NCBI RefSeq assembly: GCF_000411115.1 | Contig: NZ_KE150256.1 | Coordinates: forward strand, 194,540 to 258,539 | DNA from: Capnocytophaga granulosa ATCC 51502 | GTDB taxonomy: Bacteria > Bacteroidota > Bacteroidia > Flavobacteriales > Flavobacteriaceae | Reading direction: 5' to 3' | DNA: 64,000 bases | Translations under genes and position numbers: made by a program | Notes under the pieces: generated by a model | Seen by the model: only the letters and a program-made list of their open reading frames with translations | What the model was told of the DNA's origin: nothing | Databases searched by the model: none | In this document: positions 1-8,117 of the stretch, in pieces | Layout: each line of letters starts with the position of its first letter | Numbering within the stretch: the stretch's first letter is position 1

Positions 1-859
1 CCGATTGAAAACAATAACTAAATACTACATAAGAAGGAACATAAGGGGCTAAGCAATGCCAATCATACAAGCGATTTACTTCTTGTAGGGGCATTGTATT
101 TCCCTGATTATCCTTTAGCTCCCCATCTAAGTTTGTATATAGATTGCTATTTTCTAAGACAATATACTTATCAAGATTGTGTTTTTCAATACATTCTTTT
201 ATAATGGTTTCCCTTATCTTATTGGTTTCTTCTACATATTCTTGCTTAGGTATAGGTGTGCTTTTACTACCCCATTCTACAGAAAAATTTTCCTTATTGA
301 TAATACTATTGAGAAAGCCTTTTGCATTAAATCTTGAAAAATAAATTGTAGGAACATTCAGTCTTCTATCTTTGGTATAGAATAATGTCCCATCAGAATT
401 TTTGTATAGCAAAAAAACAGGATCATCCTGCATATTATAAGGATCTCCTTTGCATACTTCAGTCTCTTCTACCCCTATGAGTTCTTCCCATGTAAAATAA
501 TAAAAAGTTCCCCGTTTTACTTCTCGTTCATTTTTATCTATTGCTACTCTAAAAGAAATTGTTTTTTCTGTTAGGCAAGTAGAAAAATGACAAAAACCAG
601 TCCCTCCATCTTGGTAAGTCACAGATTTCTTTTTATAGAATAGGACATAAGGAATTGTAGTTGTATCCTGCAAAATATCTTTATGCCATTGGCAGACTCT
701 AACCTCTAATTCTTCAGGGATTAGCTCACCCTTTACATCTTTTAGACTCCCATCTAAGTTGGTATAAATACAATCATTTTCATCATCCGTCTCCCATCTA
801 TTAACATTATAGTTCTTTATATTAGTCCTAATAATTTCTTCCATTGAATAATTCCCCAT
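1..859 (-). CDS. Unknown protein with tandem duplicated domain (C-terminus beyond left edge)
   Basis: An uninterrupted frame runs leftward from ATG 859 to the window edge, about 286 codons without a stop; a second ATG lies at 844. I do not recognise the family. The protein contains a repeated unit: CIYTNLDGSLKD near residue 30 and NLYTNLDGELKD near residue 240. Each is preceded by a similar helix (EEIIRTNIKNYN and RETIIKECIEKH) and followed by a conserved W-H and an aromatic-rich strand, so a module of about 210 residues is duplicated, and more copies may follow outside the window. No signal peptide or membrane segment is visible. The gene is AT-richer than its neighbours, which hints at an accessory gene such as a toxin, immunity or surface-associated protein; that is only a guess. 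Confidence 0.7.
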   Translation of the reverse strand, partial: MGNYSMEEIIRTNIKNYNVNRWETDDENDCIYTNLDGSLKDVKGELIPEELEVRVCQWHKDILQDTTTIPYVLFYKKKSVTYQDGGTGFCHFSTCLTEKTISFRVAIDKNEREVKRGTFYYFTWEELIGVEETEVCKGDPYNMQDDPVFLLYKNSDGTLFYTKDRRLNVPTIYFSRFNAKGFLNSIINKENFSVEWGSKSTPIPKQEYVEETNKIRETIIKECIEKHNLDKYIVLENSNLYTNLDGELKDNQGNTMPLQEVNRLYDWHCLAPYVPSYVVFSYCFQS

Positions 860-930
860 TTTTTCATTTTTTTAGTTGTCAATAATTAGTTATGCAAATC
901 AATTAAAAACTTATATTCCCTATTTCATTA

Positions 931-1020
931 AGACACAATAAATTGCGTCTCTACGGATGACTATGCTCATCAGAAGTTGTCTTAGCCAGCGTTAGGGTAG
1001 AGACGCAATTTATTGCGTCT
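931..1020. repeat. Inverted repeat with AGACGCAATTTATTGCGTCT arms
   Basis: Two 23-nt arms at 931-953 and 998-1020 are reverse complements with one mismatch and are separated by 44 nt. Each arm is itself nearly palindromic. The element lies downstream of the MuiA-family gene's stop, so it could act as a terminator hairpin or be a small dispersed repeat. No other copy is seen in this window. Confidence 0.7.
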
Positions 1021-1053
1021 TAGAAAGTTAGCAACTAATATTTTAACTAACCC

Positions 1054-2670
1054 CTAATTCACTATCATATCCTTAGGGTATTTTAGCTTATAGCTGATTC
1101 GGAAAGTTTTGGTCTCGTTGGGCTTGAGAGAGACCTCCCAAGTGAGGATATGGGTTTCTTCAGCTACAGAAGCATGAGAACTTTCTAAAAGTTCTACCTC
1201 TATACTCTTTTCAATAGAAACTGGATATTGGTCTTTGAGAACAAGATTTACAGGCTCTTTCTTGTTGTTGCGCAAGATAATATCATAGGTAAATATCTGT
1301 TCTTTGTTGGCTGAAATAAATTTCGTCTGAGACTTATCCACTACTTTTTCACGTTTTACACTAATCTTCTTGTCATTACCCATGGTTATATTGAGTGTTT
1401 CAGTAGTTTGGTTAGGATCTATATAGGTTTTTCCTACATATAAGCCCTCAAAGACAATATTTGCCTCCCCTGGCAAGAGATTATACTTAGAATAATCCTC
1501 TATCGCAGCCACTAGATACACTTCCTTATCCACTCGTGGGGCAGTATAGTACTTATAGGCAGCTTTGAGCTGTAACTCTTGTAGGGAGATACTATGTACC
1601 TTACCATTGGAAAGGATATCGTAAGGCGTATCTATATCAAAGGAAATATTGAGTTGGTTTTCTGAAAGTGCTGTATAGTGTGCCATAGTGGATTCTTCCA
1701 TATTAACCTCTTCATCTTTGGCAATTTTCTTTCTAGAGAGGTCAGCCAAAGGAGCCGCATTAGAGCGCAATTCCATTCTAGCATTACTGAAATCACGAGG
1801 ACGTCCAGTCTGTACAAACCAAGTTTTCAGTATAGGAAATTGGTTGCTTTTGTTAGGGTTGCCGCTGGAGAGGGAGAGCTTGATCCCTTTCCAATCTACC
1901 CCTGTGTTTTGGGCGATTTGCCCTTTGTAGAGCAGGTGAATAGGCTCGGCGAGCTTTTCTCCACGTAGTTCATAGGACGGATACCAAGTAGCCTGTGTAG
2001 AGATATAGCTCACTTGGAAATCAGCCTTTTGTGCCACAGGCGACATCAGCTGGAGAATAATCTTCCCATTGGAGAGATGCTCTTGCTTGGAGAGATTGGT
2101 ATCCAACTTGGCATTGAGCTTAGTTATGGCAGCTGAGAGTGTTTCTTCCTTTGTCTTGATTTCATCTATGCTATTGAGCAGCTCTATACGCTTGGAGGTA
2201 TAGTAGTCCATCACTTTGGGAATATCAGAGAGAGCAATACCATCTAGATGACCTTGTAGGGCATTATTATCGTCCAAGAAACTAATGGTCTTCTCCTTGG
2301 AATAGCGTTCGTTACGACATTTTTTAAGTTGGTTATCTAGGAGGGTCAAGCTATCTTGTACCCGCCTGAGGGCAGGAGCGTATCTTTCGGTATCGTATTC
2401 CTCCATATATTGGTTGGTAAATTGTGCGGAGAGTACCGTTACGCTGGAGGGCGCCAATACACGGATCGTCTCTTCCGAGAGCGTGTTGGCAACATTCTTA
2501 ATCACCAATTCACTCGTTCCTTTAGGAATATTAGCCGAAGCGGTATGGGTAAGTGCTGCCCCAGTGAAATAGACTGTTGCCTGCTTTATCTTCGCTTGGG
2601 TAAAGGTTGGTTTCTCCTGCGCTATTATAGGCAAGGAAAGGGCTATTACAGCCAAGAATAATCTTTTCAT
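1054..2670 (-). CDS. MuiA-family protein (DUF4140/DUF4139)
   Basis: 538 residues. A signal peptide (MKRLFLAVIALSLPIIA) is followed by an N-terminal beta domain (about 25-125, DUF4140 type: ATVYFTGAALTHTASANIP), a charged coiled coil (about 100-200) and a long C-terminal DUF4139 beta domain ending in WEVSLKPNETKTFRISYKL. This is the architecture of the mucoidy inhibitor MuiA family, whose molecular role in Bacteroidota is not established. It is predicted to be periplasmic or surface-exposed. It is the last gene of a leftward set with the META lipoproteins upstream (45-nt gap). Family assignment is firm; function is open. Confidence 0.88.
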   Translation of the reverse strand: MKRLFLAVIALSLPIIAQEKPTFTQAKIKQATVYFTGAALTHTASANIPKGTSELVIKNVANTLSEETIRVLAPSSVTVLSAQFTNQYMEEYDTERYAPALRRVQDSLTLLDNQLKKCRNERYSKEKTISFLDDNNALQGHLDGIALSDIPKVMDYYTSKRIELLNSIDEIKTKEETLSAAITKLNAKLDTNLSKQEHLSNGKIILQLMSPVAQKADFQVSYISTQATWYPSYELRGEKLAEPIHLLYKGQIAQNTGVDWKGIKLSLSSGNPNKSNQFPILKTWFVQTGRPRDFSNARMELRSNAAPLADLSRKKIAKDEEVNMEESTMAHYTALSENQLNISFDIDTPYDILSNGKVHSISLQELQLKAAYKYYTAPRVDKEVYLVAAIEDYSKYNLLPGEANIVFEGLYVGKTYIDPNQTTETLNITMGNDKKISVKREKVVDKSQTKFISANKEQIFTYDIILRNNKKEPVNLVLKDQYPVSIEKSIEVELLESSHASVAEETHILTWEVSLKPNETKTFRISYKLKYPKDMIVN

Positions 2671-2715
2671 CTGTTATTTTGTTCGTTATCCGCTGTTTAA
2701 CGGTATTAATCTTTA

Positions 2716-3123
2716 TTATTTTTTAATCATCTTTACGACTTCCTCGCCTTGTTTGTTGAGCAACGATAGGGAATTTTCCTGTATTTTATAGGTAGCTACT
2801 TCTTGTAGGGTTTGGAAGTAAGCATTTTCTATATTATCCGATAGGCAGAGTATTCGAGTAGCTCCAATTGCTGAAAAGGAAAGTGTCGTAGAGGAGCAAC
2901 TCTCTAAGGAAGCAAAATAGTTATTACAGCCACTATTACCTGTGATACGATTTTCCTTAAGATCTATCTCCAGCGTGGGCAAGGGAATAGAAGTAGCTGG
3001 GGCTACTCCTCGTAGTGTCTGTAACGTCCATTCCCCTTGTAATTGTAAGGGTGTATCTGGCTTCTCTTCTATTTGCTGTGTAGCAGTACAAGAGAATAAA
3101 AGTAGTGGTAATAGGTATTTCAT
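2716..3123 (-). CDS. META-domain (HslJ-like) lipoprotein
   Basis: 135 residues. A lipoprotein signal with a lipobox-like LLLFSC puts the lipidated Cys near residue 12. The META (DUF306) fold follows: GEWTLQTLRG, then ITGNSGCNNYFASL with the hallmark GxxGCNxY, then a central strand and a C-terminal LxxLNKQGEEVVKM. META proteins such as HslJ sit in the envelope and are linked to heat or antibiotic stress in enterics; no enzymatic role is known. A paralogue lies directly upstream, so this is a local duplication. The gap to it contains a low-complexity GTCAGTGGTCAGT stretch. Confidence 0.87.
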   Translation of the reverse strand: MKYLLPLLLFSCTATQQIEEKPDTPLQLQGEWTLQTLRGVAPATSIPLPTLEIDLKENRITGNSGCNNYFASLESCSSTTLSFSAIGATRILCLSDNIENAYFQTLQEVATYKIQENSLSLLNKQGEEVVKMIKK

Positions 3124-3174
3124 AAGTAATCAGTGATGAGTAGTCAGTGGTCAGTTCCCAACCACTGACTGTTG

Positions 3175-3648
3175 TTATGGTCTTGTTCCTTTGTCAAGGA
3201 TTAAGAGCTTCTCTCCTTGTTTGTCAAATAGGTGTAGGTGTTCTCCATCTAACTTATAGGTGGCTACTTCGCGCAAGGCAGATTGGAAAGCTTCTTGGTA
3301 TTCTATCTCTGGGCAGTATCTAAGAGTAGAGGCTATCTCTCCGAAAGAAAGCTGCTTATCGGTAAGGGTCGCTATAGGAGCTGAAAGGAGGTTACAGCTA
3401 TCACTTCCTGATATAGTTTTTTTATTCAAATCAATATTCAGATAGATACTTTGGGTATTCTCTATAAGTTTTACTCCCTTGATATAGTCGGCCTTCCACT
3501 GTCCATCAAGGGGTGGAATAGGTGCAGGTCGTTCTGCTGAAACAGCAGGTTCGGCTGAGGCATCTTGGCTTTTTTGAGAGGTTTGGTTTCCGCAGGCTTG
3601 CATCATAATAGCAGCAATAATAAGTAGACCTAATTTCTTTTTATTCAT
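3175..3648 (-). CDS. META-domain lipoprotein, paralogue
   Basis: 157 residues from ATG 3648 (MNKKKLGLLIIAAIMMQACG), which gives a clean lipoprotein signal with Cys in QACG. An ATG nine codons upstream at 3675 would overlap the DUF4298 gene and put charged residues before the hydrophobic core, so it is not chosen. The META region (GQWKADYIKGV, ISGSDSCNLLSAPIA, LHLFDKQGEKLLIL) parallels the downstream neighbour, but its Cys-containing loop is SDSCNLL rather than NSGCNNY. It is probably an outer- or inner-membrane lipoprotein co-transcribed with its paralogue and the DUF4298 gene. Function unknown. Confidence 0.85.
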   Translation of the reverse strand: MNKKKLGLLIIAAIMMQACGNQTSQKSQDASAEPAVSAERPAPIPPLDGQWKADYIKGVKLIENTQSIYLNIDLNKKTISGSDSCNLLSAPIATLTDKQLSFGEIASTLRYCPEIEYQEAFQSALREVATYKLDGEHLHLFDKQGEKLLILDKGTRP

Positions 3649-3662
3649 ATGTTTTTTTAAGT

Positions 3663-4010
3663 TTATTCTTTCCATTTTTTATCATCAATGGCTTGTATAA
3701 GTTCTTTATAGCCATCAGCTAAGTCAAACTCGGTACCTATAGCGCCGAAGATAGCATCTTGGGTCAGCACCCATTGGGGTACCTCATCGGGTATTTTCCC
3801 ATCATTGCTGTCAAAATAATCGTCTCGCCATAGGGGGCTATCATAGTAGGTTACCAAGGTTTTGAAATCGTCCTGTAAGGCCTTCCATTCCTCCAGGAGA
3901 GTTTCAGCCTTGGTAAGGGTCTGTTCCACTCGGCTAAGTATCTCACCCATACGGCGAATATGTTCGTAACGTTCTTCTGGGTGTTGCTTATAATAAGTTG
4001 ATAAATCCAT
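3663..4010 (-). CDS. DUF4298 family protein
   Basis: 115 residues, soluble and acidic. The N-terminal half is helical (EERYEHIRRMGEILSRVEQTLTKAETLLEEWKAL), followed by the family signature LVTYYDSPLWRDDYF and a C-terminal VLTQDAIFGAI. This matches the DUF4298 family of small helical proteins with no assigned function. No signal peptide is present, so it is probably cytoplasmic. It is followed 14 nt later by the META paralogue on the same strand and preceded by the nested-repeat element at 4075-4330. Confidence 0.8.
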   Translation of the reverse strand: MDLSTYYKQHPEERYEHIRRMGEILSRVEQTLTKAETLLEEWKALQDDFKTLVTYYDSPLWRDDYFDSNDGKIPDEVPQWVLTQDAIFGAIGTEFDLADGYKELIQAIDDKKWKE

Positions 4011-4074
4011 GTTTTAATTGTCAATTATCAATTGTTAATTGTTATTCTTCTCTTACAATCCAATTTTCAGCAGC

Positions 4075-4330
4075 TTAAGTTTCGCAAGCTCTGTAATCAA
4101 CTGATTCTCAAAACATCCCCCCTACCCCCCCTCAAGGGGGGAGTTAGTAAGTAGTAGAGGTTCAATAAGTTATAAAAGGGAAATTTTCTAATTTAATAAA
4201 CAAATTAGACTATTTCAACGCCCTTAAAGCTCCCCCTTTGGAGGGGGGTTGGGGGGAGGTTTTTACAAATAATTGTTTATCAGTTACTTGCAATTTTAAT
4301 AGCAACCTAAAAACGACTTGCGAAACTTAA
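4075..4330. repeat. Nested inverted-repeat element, copy 1
   Basis: 256 bp bounded by TTAAGTTTCGCAAG (4075-4088) and its exact reverse complement CTTGCGAAACTTAA (4317-4330). Inside is a second inverted repeat of C-rich and G-rich tracts (around 4114-4141 and 4230-4261). The element carries no plausible gene. A second copy in opposite orientation lies at 24311-24565; the termini, the C/G tracts and the AT-rich centre can be aligned. It has the form of a small non-autonomous mobile or dispersed element. Its right end is 9 bp from the stop codon of the antitoxin-like gene. Confidence 0.8.
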
Positions 4331-4338
4331 ATCAGCAG

Positions 4339-4557
4339 TTAGTCTTCAAATCTTGTGGTTTTATCATCAGGAAAAGCACCAAAGAGATTAAAGAATTCCG
4401 TGTCTTCTTTTGCCTTTTTATCTTCTTTATGTGCTGCTCTATCTTCCTCCTTAAGAGATAAGGTAATCCGCTCAATAAGTTCTAATCGGGCAAACCTACT
4501 AAGTCCCTCAAACAAACGAGCATAGGTATTTACTATATTTTGTTCTACAGTTGTCAT
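4339..4557 (-). CDS. Small antitoxin-like protein, possibly truncated
   Basis: 72 residues: an N-terminal helical segment (TTVEQNIVNTYARLFEGLSRFARLELIERITLSL) and a charged linker, then FFNLFGAFPDDKTTRFED. The layout resembles small Bacteroidota antitoxins paired with PIN-type toxins, but no toxin gene is adjacent and the C-terminus looks short. The stop lies 9 bp from the nested-repeat element, so the tail may have been replaced when the element arrived. The downstream gene on this strand is DUF4298, not a toxin. An orphan antitoxin or an unrelated small helical protein are both possible. Confidence 0.5.
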   Translation of the reverse strand: MTTVEQNIVNTYARLFEGLSRFARLELIERITLSLKEEDRAAHKEDKKAKEDTEFFNLFGAFPDDKTTRFED

Positions 4558-4580
4558 TAGTCATTAGTCATTTGTCATTA

Positions 4581-5798
4581 TCACTCGTATCTTAGTGCTG
4601 TAATTGGTTCCAAATCAGAGGCTTTGCGGGCTGGATACCAACCAAAGAATACCCCTGTAATGGTACAAACCAAAAAGGATAGTACTATAGAGTAAAAAGT
4701 GATACTCACAGGCCAGCCGATAAAGGTATTCACTACATAGGTAGCTAAAAGCCCAATCACTACTCCTACTACCCCTCCTGTGATGCTAATCAGTACAGAC
4801 TCTATCAAAAACTGCGCCAAAATATCCTTCCCCTTAGCGCCAATGGCCATGCGCAAACCTATCTCCTTGGTACGCTCTTTGACCGATACATACATGATAT
4901 TCATAATTCCTATCCCTCCTACAATCAGCGAAATACTTGCTATAGCCACAAGGAGTATGGTAAGCATCTCAGAAGTTGAGGAAAAGGTTGAAATGAGCTC
5001 CTGTTGGGAGAATACATTGAAATTATTTTCCTGGTCAGCAGCAATATTATGGGTGCGCTCCAGTATAGTCTTTACTTGATTAACGGCATTTTCAGCTTGG
5101 TCTTCTGTAATTACTGAGGCGACGATAGACTGTAAATAGGTCTGAGCCAAAACACGCTTCTGTACTGTTGTATAGGGAGCGATGATGATATCGTCTTGGT
5201 CTTGACCAAAGTTGCTTTCGCCCTTAGCGGCCAATATCCCTATGATTTTGAAAGGAATATTCTTAAAACGAATCGTCTGCCCAATAGGTGAATCCCCTTC
5301 AGGAAAGAGATTTTTCTGGATCGTACGTCCTATAACTACTACCTTCGATAGGTTGTCTATCTCATCTTGGCCAAACATAGCGCCTTCCTCCACTGCCCAC
5401 TCTCGGATAGGGAGATATTCCGTATTGACCCCATAGATAGAAGTTGGCCAGTTATTTGCCCCTACAATGGCCTGCCCATTACCACTGACCACAGGGGTAA
5501 TATACTTAAGTAGCGTGGCTTCATTCCTTAGGGCTAAGTAGTCGGTCATCTTGAGTGACTGCATATCGGTATTGTTGCGTACCCCGCCAAACATACCCGC
5601 TCCTGGACGTATATTGAGCATGTTGGTGCCCATTTTGGAGATATTCTCTTTGATGCTCTTCTTTGAACCCTCTCCTATGGCAAGCATGGTAATTACTGAA
5701 CCCACCCCGATGATAATCCCCAACATAGTGAGCAAGGTACGGGTCTTGTTCAGCAATATAGCTCGCCAAGCGATGCGAAATAAATTATTCAAATTCAT
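4581..5798 (-). CDS. MacB/FtsX-type ABC transporter permease
   Basis: 405 residues. One N-terminal membrane helix (about 20-42, TLLTMLGIIIGVGSVITMLA), a large periplasmic MacB-like domain (about 45-275), and three C-terminal helices (about 278-300, 325-360, 368-390) containing the FtsX signature RTKEIGLRMAIGAKGKDIL. It ends ARKASDLEPITALRYE, typical of MacB-type permeases, which use an ATPase and an adaptor to act as mechanotransducers for peptide or antibiotic efflux. No ATPase or adaptor gene is adjacent; instead its start overlaps the cysteine desulfurase stop by 4 nt, so translation is probably coupled. Confidence 0.9.
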   Translation of the reverse strand: MNLNNLFRIAWRAILLNKTRTLLTMLGIIIGVGSVITMLAIGEGSKKSIKENISKMGTNMLNIRPGAGMFGGVRNNTDMQSLKMTDYLALRNEATLLKYITPVVSGNGQAIVGANNWPTSIYGVNTEYLPIREWAVEEGAMFGQDEIDNLSKVVVIGRTIQKNLFPEGDSPIGQTIRFKNIPFKIIGILAAKGESNFGQDQDDIIIAPYTTVQKRVLAQTYLQSIVASVITEDQAENAVNQVKTILERTHNIAADQENNFNVFSQQELISTFSSTSEMLTILLVAIASISLIVGGIGIMNIMYVSVKERTKEIGLRMAIGAKGKDILAQFLIESVLISITGGVVGVVIGLLATYVVNTFIGWPVSITFYSIVLSFLVCTITGVFFGWYPARKASDLEPITALRYE

Positions 5799-6952
5799 GC
5801 TAAGAATTCTTTGAGTGTTTCTATTACATAATCTACCTCTTCCTTGGTGTTATAGATAGAGAAAGAAAAGCGTATATGTGCCTCTGGCCACTGCTCTTCG
5901 GGGAGTATCGCCCTGAGTACATGGGAACCCTGAGCACTACCACTTTGGCAGGCACTGCCCTGACTACAAGCAATCCCTCGCATATCCAAAAAAAGCATCA
6001 GTACCTCGGTCTTCTTCAGCTCTATCGGAAAAGAAATATTCACTATCGCATAAGAACTTTCCTGTAAGTTGGCACTCAGGCCATTGAAATGTACTTGAGG
6101 AATCTCTTGGGTAATCTGCTGTATGAAATACTTCTTAATCCCCTCCACATAGGCGCGTTCCTTATCCATATGCTGATAGGCCAAAGAGAAAGCCTCCTCC
6201 ATACCCACTATATTATGGATACATTCGGTACCTGCACGTCGGCCGCGTTCTTGTTCGCCTCCAAAGAGTAATGACTTGACATTCACCCCCTTGCGAATAA
6301 AAGCAAATCCTACTCCCTTAGGCCCATAGAACTTATGAGCTGAGACCGAAATAAAGTCTATCGGAACAGAAGAGAGGTCTATAGGGAAGTGTCCTACCGC
6401 TTGTACCGTATCACAGTGAAAATATGCTTTATGCTTCTTGCATATCTCGGCTACCTTGGCCACAGGGAGTATATTGCCGATCTCATTATTGACGTACATG
6501 AGGGAAACCAGCACTTTCTCATCAGGAAGGAACTGAGAGAGGAGCTTGTTCAAGTCCTCTATATCTGGGGTACCACTAGGCTCCAGCTCCACCATGGAGA
6601 CCTGTATACCATATTCGTTTTCAATAGATTGCACTGTATGCAATACCGCATGATGCTCCGTAGGGGAAGTGATAATCTGGGTGATGCCCAAGTCTCGTAC
6701 GGCTCCCTTGAGAATCATATTAATAGCCTCCGTACCGCTAGAGGTAAAGATAATTTCTGAGGCTGTAACGCCCAATTCCTTAGCTATATTCTTGCGTGCT
6801 TTTTCAATAAGTACCTTGCTGGCACGGCCGAAACTATGTATAGAGGACGGATTTCCAAAGCTGTCAAGCGATGCCATCATTGCCTGCTTGACCTCTTCTC
6901 GCATAGGAGTTGTGGCCGCATTGTCAAAATAGACTTTTTTTTCTCCACTCAT
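5795..6952 (-). CDS. Cysteine desulfurase (NifS/IscS family)
   Basis: 385 residues from ATG 6952 (MSGEKKVYFDNAATTPM). An ATG at 6973 lies inside the -7 box TACATTTG (6971-6978) and is rejected. A PLP fold type I enzyme that removes sulfur from cysteine for Fe-S clusters or tRNA thiolation. Visible: the PLP Lys in SVSAHKFYGPKG (about residue 207), the His pair in PTEHHAVLH, the GGEQERGRRAGT loop, and the catalytic Cys in SQGSACQSG (about residue 335). No iscU, suf or tRNA-thiolase gene is close, so the acceptor cannot be read from context. Coupled to the downstream permease by ATGA overlap. Confidence 0.93.
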   Translation of the reverse strand: MSGEKKVYFDNAATTPMREEVKQAMMASLDSFGNPSSIHSFGRASKVLIEKARKNIAKELGVTASEIIFTSSGTEAINMILKGAVRDLGITQIITSPTEHHAVLHTVQSIENEYGIQVSMVELEPSGTPDIEDLNKLLSQFLPDEKVLVSLMYVNNEIGNILPVAKVAEICKKHKAYFHCDTVQAVGHFPIDLSSVPIDFISVSAHKFYGPKGVGFAFIRKGVNVKSLLFGGEQERGRRAGTECIHNIVGMEEAFSLAYQHMDKERAYVEGIKKYFIQQITQEIPQVHFNGLSANLQESSYAIVNISFPIELKKTEVLMLFLDMRGIACSQGSACQSGSAQGSHVLRAILPEEQWPEAHIRFSFSIYNTKEEVDYVIETLKEFLA

Positions 6953-6970
6953 GCTGTGATTTTTTAGGCA

Positions 6971-6978
6971 CAAATGTA
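6971..6978 (-). promoter_or_regulatory. -7 box TACATTTG for cysteine desulfurase
   Basis: On the minus strand TACATTTG matches the Bacteroidota TAnnTTTG consensus 19 nt upstream of the chosen ATG at 6952. It excludes the longer reading frame start at 6973. Confidence 0.55.
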
Positions 6979-7043
6979 CGAATTAATTTTTATTACGACG
7001 AAAATATTCCCACATCATTTAGAAAAAAATCATTATTTATTTG

Positions 7044-7051
7044 TACCTTTG
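7044..7051 (+). promoter_or_regulatory. -7 box TACCTTTG for lipoprotein gene
   Basis: TACCTTTG ends 20 nt before ATG 7072, in an AT-rich gap between divergent genes. Confidence 0.6.
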
Positions 7052-7071
7052 CCGCATATTTTGAAGAAAAC

Positions 7072-7578
7072 ATGCGCACTTATCTCTTATTTATATCCCT
7101 CTGTTTAGGGCTACTTATAGGCTGCAATGACGGCGATTATACAGTAGAACGTATCACTTTCACTGGTACAGAGGCTCACTCTTGTACCCAAGATACCACC
7201 ACTACTTTCCTCTATAAGACTCAAGGAAATGAAGCTCTTATCCTACAGTTCAGAGCCAACCTACTGAAGAACAAGGTAGATTCTATCTCTGGCAACATAG
7301 GCAATGGCTATACACTACTATACCGTACCTTTGATAGTGCTCCTACAGCCACCTACTTCTGTACCTCTCCCCCACAGACAACCCCTAAGGTTACCTCAGA
7401 GATACAAGCCCAAGGCGGTACGGTGATTATCACCACCCGCCAGGTGAGAGATACTGTTGCTGGAACGGTCAAGTACAACCATCTAATTCGTATTCGCGAC
7501 CTTGTACTCACCAACGAGAATGGTGAGCGATTGGTAGATCAGAATTTTAACTTCGGTACTTACCAAACCTCTCGCTAA
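7072..7578 (+). CDS. Putative lipoprotein, unknown function
   Basis: 168 residues from ATG 7072 (MRTYLLFISLCLGLLIGCNDGD), a textbook lipoprotein signal with lipobox LIGC. Reading further upstream would pass through the -7 box, which fixes this start. The mature part is a predicted all-beta domain with two further Cys residues (EAHSCTQD and TYFCTSPP) that could form a disulfide. I recognise no domain family. Its stop overlaps the stop of the convergent DUF4878-like gene by 4 nt. Confidence 0.75.
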   Translation: MRTYLLFISLCLGLLIGCNDGDYTVERITFTGTEAHSCTQDTTTTFLYKTQGNEALILQFRANLLKNKVDSISGNIGNGYTLLYRTFDSAPTATYFCTSPPQTTPKVTSEIQAQGGTVIITTRQVRDTVAGTVKYNHLIRIRDLVLTNENGERLVDQNFNFGTYQTSR

Positions 7579-7967
7579 GGCTGGGTCGGAACTGCTTCTT
7601 GTAGGTCTAGCGTAACCTTCCACTGCCCTTCTATTTGGCGTACCTTGAGTTGCTTATAGGTCTCCTCAGCAGAGATACTATAGGTTACTATGGCACTCTG
7701 CGGGTCGGTAGGGGTTACTTCTATGACCTTAAAGTCTATTTTAGGATTTTGAGGGATTTCCCCTTTATACACTCCTAGCATCTCTTCTATTTGGGTCATT
7801 CGGGCAATGACAGTACTATCACCATAAAGCTTGGCTTGGGCAAAATCATTCTTATTCACCGCTGTAATAAATCCTTCTACAGCAGCCTCTGGGCTGTTCT
7901 GCTGCTTGTGATTACAGCCTATCAAGGCAAAAACCAGACTTGCGGTTGCATACAAATAATATTTCAT
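7575..7967 (-). CDS. DUF4878-like (NTF2-fold) lipoprotein
   Basis: 130 residues. Signal peptide with lipobox ALIGC (Cys about 18), then a single NTF2-like domain: SPEAAVEGFITAVNKNDFAQAKLYGD, a central linker, IVTYSISAEETYKQLKVRQIEGQWKVTL. This matches the DUF4878 pattern (helix that packs on a curved sheet, ending in G-x-W-K-V). Small NTF2-like lipoproteins are often binding or scaffolding proteins; no ligand can be read here. Convergent 4-nt overlap with the preceding gene. Confidence 0.8.
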   Translation of the reverse strand: MKYYLYATASLVFALIGCNHKQQNSPEAAVEGFITAVNKNDFAQAKLYGDSTVIARMTQIEEMLGVYKGEIPQNPKIDFKVIEVTPTDPQSAIVTYSISAEETYKQLKVRQIEGQWKVTLDLQEAVPTQP

Positions 7968-7992
7968 AAGCTTAATCTGCTAATTAGTTGTG

Positions 7993-8000
7993 CAAAAATA
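7993..8000 (-). promoter_or_regulatory. -7 box TATTTTTG for DUF4878 lipoprotein
   Basis: CAAAAATA on the plus strand reads TATTTTTG on the minus strand, 25 nt upstream of the start at 7967. Confidence 0.5.
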
Positions 8001-8083
8001 CGATATTTTCAAGGCAAAGTCAAGAATAATCTATTAAGAGATAAAAACTTTTCTCTTTCCACGCTTCTCTCTTTAATTTTTTG

Positions 8084-8091
8084 TATCTTTG
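8084..8091 (+). promoter_or_regulatory. -7 box TATCTTTG for TonB receptor operon
   Basis: TATCTTTG lies 26 nt before ATG 8118 and matches the consensus well. Confidence 0.6.
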
Positions 8092-8117
8092 TACCTTGAG
8101 ATACAACCTTTTGCTTG

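Noticed and set aside
144..344. Plus-strand reading frame of 66 residues
   Set aside because: It is antisense to the long minus-strand frame 1-859, which has protein-like composition and an internal duplication.
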